From Candidatus Kuenenia stuttgartensis (lineage in GTDB: Bacteria; Planctomycetota; Planctomycetia; Gemmatales; Gemmataceae), in NCBI GenBank assembly GCA_945875585.1, contig CAMCLK010000039.1:1-46461 (forward strand): a stretch of 46,461 bases of DNA. The letters are read 5' to 3'. Below the pieces are notes generated by a model, which had not been told where the DNA came from, did not search any database, and worked only from the letters and a program-made list of their open reading frames with translations. The position numbers were made by a program, and so were the translations under genes. This document shows positions 44,141-46,461 of this stretch, piece by piece (the stretch's first letter is position 1; every line of letters starts with the position of its first letter).

Positions 44141-44377
44141 ATGCGCATTCATCTGCGTTACTGCAGCAAGTGAAATTACGAGCCTCAGGCCGTCAGTTTG
44201 ACGGGGAAAATCCTGAGCCGGTATAAAACAAGAATCAGTTCCCTCGAACTACAACCCTCCGATGGGGGGTGCTTTGAGCTGACCGTGGACGGTAAGCTCA
44301 TCTACAGCAAGTTGAAGGAACGAACATTTCCCGACGAAAGCTGGGCAGTGGAGGCCGTAGGCACCACCACCCCATAA
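44141..44377 (+). CDS. SelW/Rdx-family selenoprotein (in-frame UGA = Sec)
   Basis: Frame runs from ATG 44141 through TGA 44171-44173 to TAA 44375-44377: 78 residues counting Sec at position 11. AGGAG lies 6 bases before the ATG. The product fits the SelW (Rdx) thioredoxin-like family: RIHLRYCSKUNY places the UGA in the redox motif CxxU (Cys8-Sec11), followed by EPQAVSLTGKILSRYKTRIS, LELQPSDGGCFELTVDG and KLIYSKLKERTFPDESWAVE, which align with the family's YCxxU/C-Y, GG-FE-VDG-LI-SK and FP landmarks, with the same register on both sides of the UGA. A bacterial SECIS-like hairpin sits 10 bases after the UGA (44184-44217). Members are small cytosolic redox proteins. The stop is 15 bases before the next gene, likely co-transcribed. 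Expression would require SelA-D elsewhere in the genome. Confidence 0.85.
44184..44217 (+). promoter_or_regulatory. predicted bacterial SECIS element
   Basis: Starting 10 bases after the UGA: CTCAGG (44184-44189) pairs with CCTGAG (44212-44217), and CCGTCA (44190-44195) pairs with TGACGG (44199-44204), giving two stacked 6-bp helices with a 7-base bulge (44205-44211) on the 3' side and an apical loop GTT (44196-44198). The loop begins with G and lies 22 bases from the UGA, within the spacing expected for SelB-binding bacterial SECIS hairpins. The bulge is on the opposite side to that of the E. coli fdhF element, so the fit is good but not exact. Confidence 0.75.
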
Positions 44378-44392
44378 GGAGACATCAGAGCC

Positions 44393-46213
44393 ATGCCACC
44401 ACGCTTAGCACCTTGGGTCGCAGCGTGGCTGGTAGGCCTGCCCTTTCTGGGCGCCTCGGATCTGGGCCTTGCAGACAGCCCTCACTTTCTGGCCAGCCAT
44501 CCTTGGCTACTGGCCGGCGCCATCTTTCCCGCCTTGGCTGCCATATTCAGCAGGCGCTTGCCCCAATTATGCCTAATCGACCTACCGCTTCTGGCCTTGG
44601 CAGCATGGTGTGTTGGCCGTGGTTTGGTGACATCCGACCGCCACGCTGGTTTGGCAGCAGGCTTGGCTTGGGGCGCCATGGTGGCCAGCCCTCTGGCCCT
44701 TGGTTGGTGGCGAGAAAATCCCGTTGGCAGGGTTTGGCTTTGGCGGTTGCTGGCAGTGCAAGGGTGCGTGGCCTTGGCCGAGTGGGGTGTGTGCCGGACT
44801 CTTAGCCGTGAATCGCCTTCTGGAATACCTCTTATCTTGCTTTTAGGTTCCCTGTCCATGGGAGTGGGCTGGAAGTGGGGTTGGCCATTGATGCTGGCTG
44901 GCGCGGCTTTGTCGATGTCGATCGCCCAACCAACATTCAGCAATGAGCCGTGGTACGGCTTCTTGCCCGCATGTGGCATTTTGGGAGCTGGCCCGGGGCA
45001 GGAACGCGATTTTTGGGTACAGCATGGCGTACCTTCAGACAGTGCCGCTCCGGGTTGGCTTCAACTGATGCTCTCGCTTGGCTGGATTGGAGCCGTCTTA
45101 GCCGCGGCAACGGTGGCCTTGTGGCTATATAACGGCCGCGCGGCTGAGGTTCAGGAAGCAACTGCCGCCGATGGCGCGGTTCCGCCTCCAGTCTGGCTGG
45201 CATGGGCTGTTCAAGGGGGACTTGTGGCCGTTCTGTTAGCGCGGCTCGCGGTGGCTGATTCCGATCATCGCATCGGCGAATTGGCGATGGGAGCCGCGCG
45301 TTCACTGGCCGGAGCCTTGGGCTTGGCCATAGGGCGCGTGGGGTGCCCCGGCCCGTGGATGGGACGGTTTTCCATTCTATTCGCATCCGCCATAACGTTA
45401 CTGATTCCGTCCATGGCGCACTGTGGCGCCATTTCCATGCTGTTGCTGGCGGGCGCGGCCTTGCCTGCGCGCCTTGCCCAGCAGCGAAATAAACCGCTAG
45501 AATTGGCCGGGCTTATGGCGGTTTTAGCATTATTGGCAGGTGCCGTGCTGGGTGGCGTAGGCGTCTGCATGTCTGGCATGACCGGGTGGGCACTGTCGGC
45601 GGAAGCCAACCGGCGCAGGGATATTCCGGGCATTATGGACGGCAAAACGCTTGATATAAAACGCCCCATCCTGCTCGATCCACTCAGGCGGGCAGCGCGG
45701 ATGGATCCTGAACAATCGCTATGGCGATTGCAACTCGCCGAACGCGCCAACACGCTGTTTGCCTTGGGCCTCGATTGGCAGCGTTCTTCCTGGCTCGACG
45801 ATGTGCGCAAGGAAGGCCTGCGCCATGCGCTTGAGGTGCAGCGCCTCAGACCGAACGGGGCCATGGGCTACCAAGCCGAAGTCAATTTGCGCCTGACTAC
45901 GGCCCGCTGGTTGGCAAGCCGCAGATTCATTGACCAAGCCTTGGCGCAATTCGATGCGGCCGCGCGCAAAGCAGAGATACTGGCGCAACTCGACCCCGCC
46001 GGGCATGTGGCGCCGGGCCTGTACTTGGCGTTCCGCGCCCGATTGGAGGCCTTCGACGCCATGGGGACCGAAGTGGCCGACCTCAGGCGCATTCAAGTGG
46101 AACAGCAACGTTTGAAAGCAGCGGCGGCAGCGGCATTGGCTTCGGCACCAAAGCTTACCCCCACTCAGCGCATGGAAATCGAGGCGTGGTGCGAACCGGT
46201 ACCAAGCCCCTGA
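44393..46213 (+). CDS. O-antigen-ligase-like membrane protein with helical C-terminus
   Basis: 606 aa with about ten hydrophobic segments in the first 400 residues, then a soluble helical, possibly TPR-like, tail (about 420-606). The stretch ACGILGAGPGQERDFWVQHG, then APGWLQLMLSLGWIGAVLAA, resembles the G-GPG-...HN-yLQ-l-e-GliG motif of Wzy/WaaL O-antigen ligase family proteins, but the usual His-Asn is missing (ends HGVPSDSAAPGW). A Wzy/WaaL-type role in attaching or polymerising polysaccharide is therefore tentative. The start follows AAGGAG by 11 bases and lies 15 bases after the selenoprotein stop. Confidence 0.6.
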   Translation: MPPRLAPWVAAWLVGLPFLGASDLGLADSPHFLASHPWLLAGAIFPALAAIFSRRLPQLCLIDLPLLALAAWCVGRGLVTSDRHAGLAAGLAWGAMVASPLALGWWRENPVGRVWLWRLLAVQGCVALAEWGVCRTLSRESPSGIPLILLLGSLSMGVGWKWGWPLMLAGAALSMSIAQPTFSNEPWYGFLPACGILGAGPGQERDFWVQHGVPSDSAAPGWLQLMLSLGWIGAVLAAATVALWLYNGRAAEVQEATAADGAVPPPVWLAWAVQGGLVAVLLARLAVADSDHRIGELAMGAARSLAGALGLAIGRVGCPGPWMGRFSILFASAITLLIPSMAHCGAISMLLLAGAALPARLAQQRNKPLELAGLMAVLALLAGAVLGGVGVCMSGMTGWALSAEANRRRDIPGIMDGKTLDIKRPILLDPLRRAARMDPEQSLWRLQLAERANTLFALGLDWQRSSWLDDVRKEGLRHALEVQRLRPNGAMGYQAEVNLRLTTARWLASRRFIDQALAQFDAAARKAEILAQLDPAGHVAPGLYLAFRARLEAFDAMGTEVADLRRIQVEQQRLKAAAAAALASAPKLTPTQRMEIEAWCEPVPSP

Positions 46214-46341
46214 ACACGGGCTTCCACACCCGGGGCGTACTATCATTTGCGCCCCGCTCTTGCCTACCTTGCCAATCGTAGATTATGCTACTTTCTTGGC
46301 TGGGGCCTTGTTGCCCGGGTCGCTCATCGAGTCTTGGTGGC

Positions 46342-46461
46342 ATGCGCCACTGGCTGTTCAAAGAAGAACCAACTCACTACGACTGGGCACACCTGGTCGC
46401 GGATGGTCGTACTTGGTGGGACGGCGTTGAAAACGCGCTGGCCCGCAAACACCTGAAGACT
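46342..46461 (+). CDS. EVE-domain protein, N-terminal part (truncated by window end)
   Basis: From an ATG at 46342, 40 codons run open to the window edge: MRHWLFKEEPTHYDWAHL, then DGRTWWDGVENALARKHL. This matches the EVE-domain start (M-YWLFKSEP...W-DGVRN-QAR-L), a small PUA-like fold that binds modified bases in nucleic acid. Related proteins are widely conserved in bacteria. Only the N-terminal quarter is visible. A GGTGG a few bases upstream is the only ribosome-site candidate. Confidence 0.85.
   Translation, partial: MRHWLFKEEPTHYDWAHLVADGRTWWDGVENALARKHLKT

Noticed and set aside
44141..44377. UGA at 44171 as a simple nonsense mutation making a SelW pseudogene
   Set aside because: The frame continues with family-specific motifs on both sides, the UGA sits at the family Sec/Cys position, and a SECIS-like hairpin lies at the right distance. 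A random nonsense mutation would not be expected to coincide with all three.

Overview
The window most likely comes from a planctomycete (Planctomycetota, possibly a Gemmata-like lineage). The signs are a DUF1501 protein and a DUF1552 protein side by side, a secreted sulfatase, caspase-like domains in giant membrane proteins, secreted HEAT-repeat proteins, high-GC coding sequence with many short intergenic gaps, and a Gram-negative lipid A/LPS-core gene set. No rRNA, tRNA, CRISPR or intact transposase was seen. The taxonomic call is inference from gene content only.

Region 1 (1-28 kb) is dominated by a type VI secretion (T6SS)-like locus with mixed gene orientation. Recognisable parts are a truncated TssM/IcmF-like protein (219-1811, -), VgrG (1917-3572), a low-GC protein directly behind VgrG with needle-like repeats (3577-5259), three small proteins of which two are paralogues and two end in the same IWENW motif (5281-7177), TssL (7182-7919, -), TssK (8004-9419), a small needle-like protein (9434-9868), TssA (22854-23909) and a PAAR tip protein (23988-24281). 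Between them lie a divergent pair of cysteine-rich exported proteins (an outer-membrane-barrel-like protein and a HEAT-like protein) and a two-gene operon of giant single-pass membrane proteins (1701 and 1625 aa). Both giants carry a caspase-fold domain whose catalytic Cys is lost; the first also has a vWA domain and the second a C-terminal carboxypeptidase-regulatory-like domain. A TPR protein and a secreted HEAT protein follow. Sheath (TssB/C), baseplate (TssE/F/G), Hcp, ClpV and TssJ genes are not in this window.

Region 2 (27-41 kb) is housekeeping and envelope biosynthesis: a sulfatase, leucyl/phenylalanyl-tRNA-protein transferase (aat), a small exported STN-like protein, then a tightly coupled operon lpxK - deoxyhypusine-synthase-like - hldE - heptosyltransferase - triple WaaP-type kinase, followed by a WaaG-like glycosyltransferase, menG/ubiE and hemE. 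The LPS genes together phosphorylate lipid A, make ADP-heptose, transfer heptose and decorate or phosphorylate the core.

Region 3 (40.5-46.5 kb) holds convergent DUF1552 and DUF1501 genes, a patch of 59-bp GC-rich hairpin repeats with an 18-codon remnant of a type I restriction methylase (hsdM), and a 78-codon SelW/Rdx-family selenoprotein gene (44141-44377). That gene has an in-frame UGA in a CxxU motif and a convincing bacterial SECIS hairpin just downstream; ordinary ORF calling misses it because the UGA reads as a stop. An O-antigen-ligase-like membrane protein and the start of an EVE-domain protein close the window.

The most noteworthy items are the hidden selenoprotein with its SECIS, the unusual T6SS (TssM without periplasmic domain, split spike proteins, pseudo-caspase/vWA giants), and the three-kinase-domain LPS protein with a dead middle domain.
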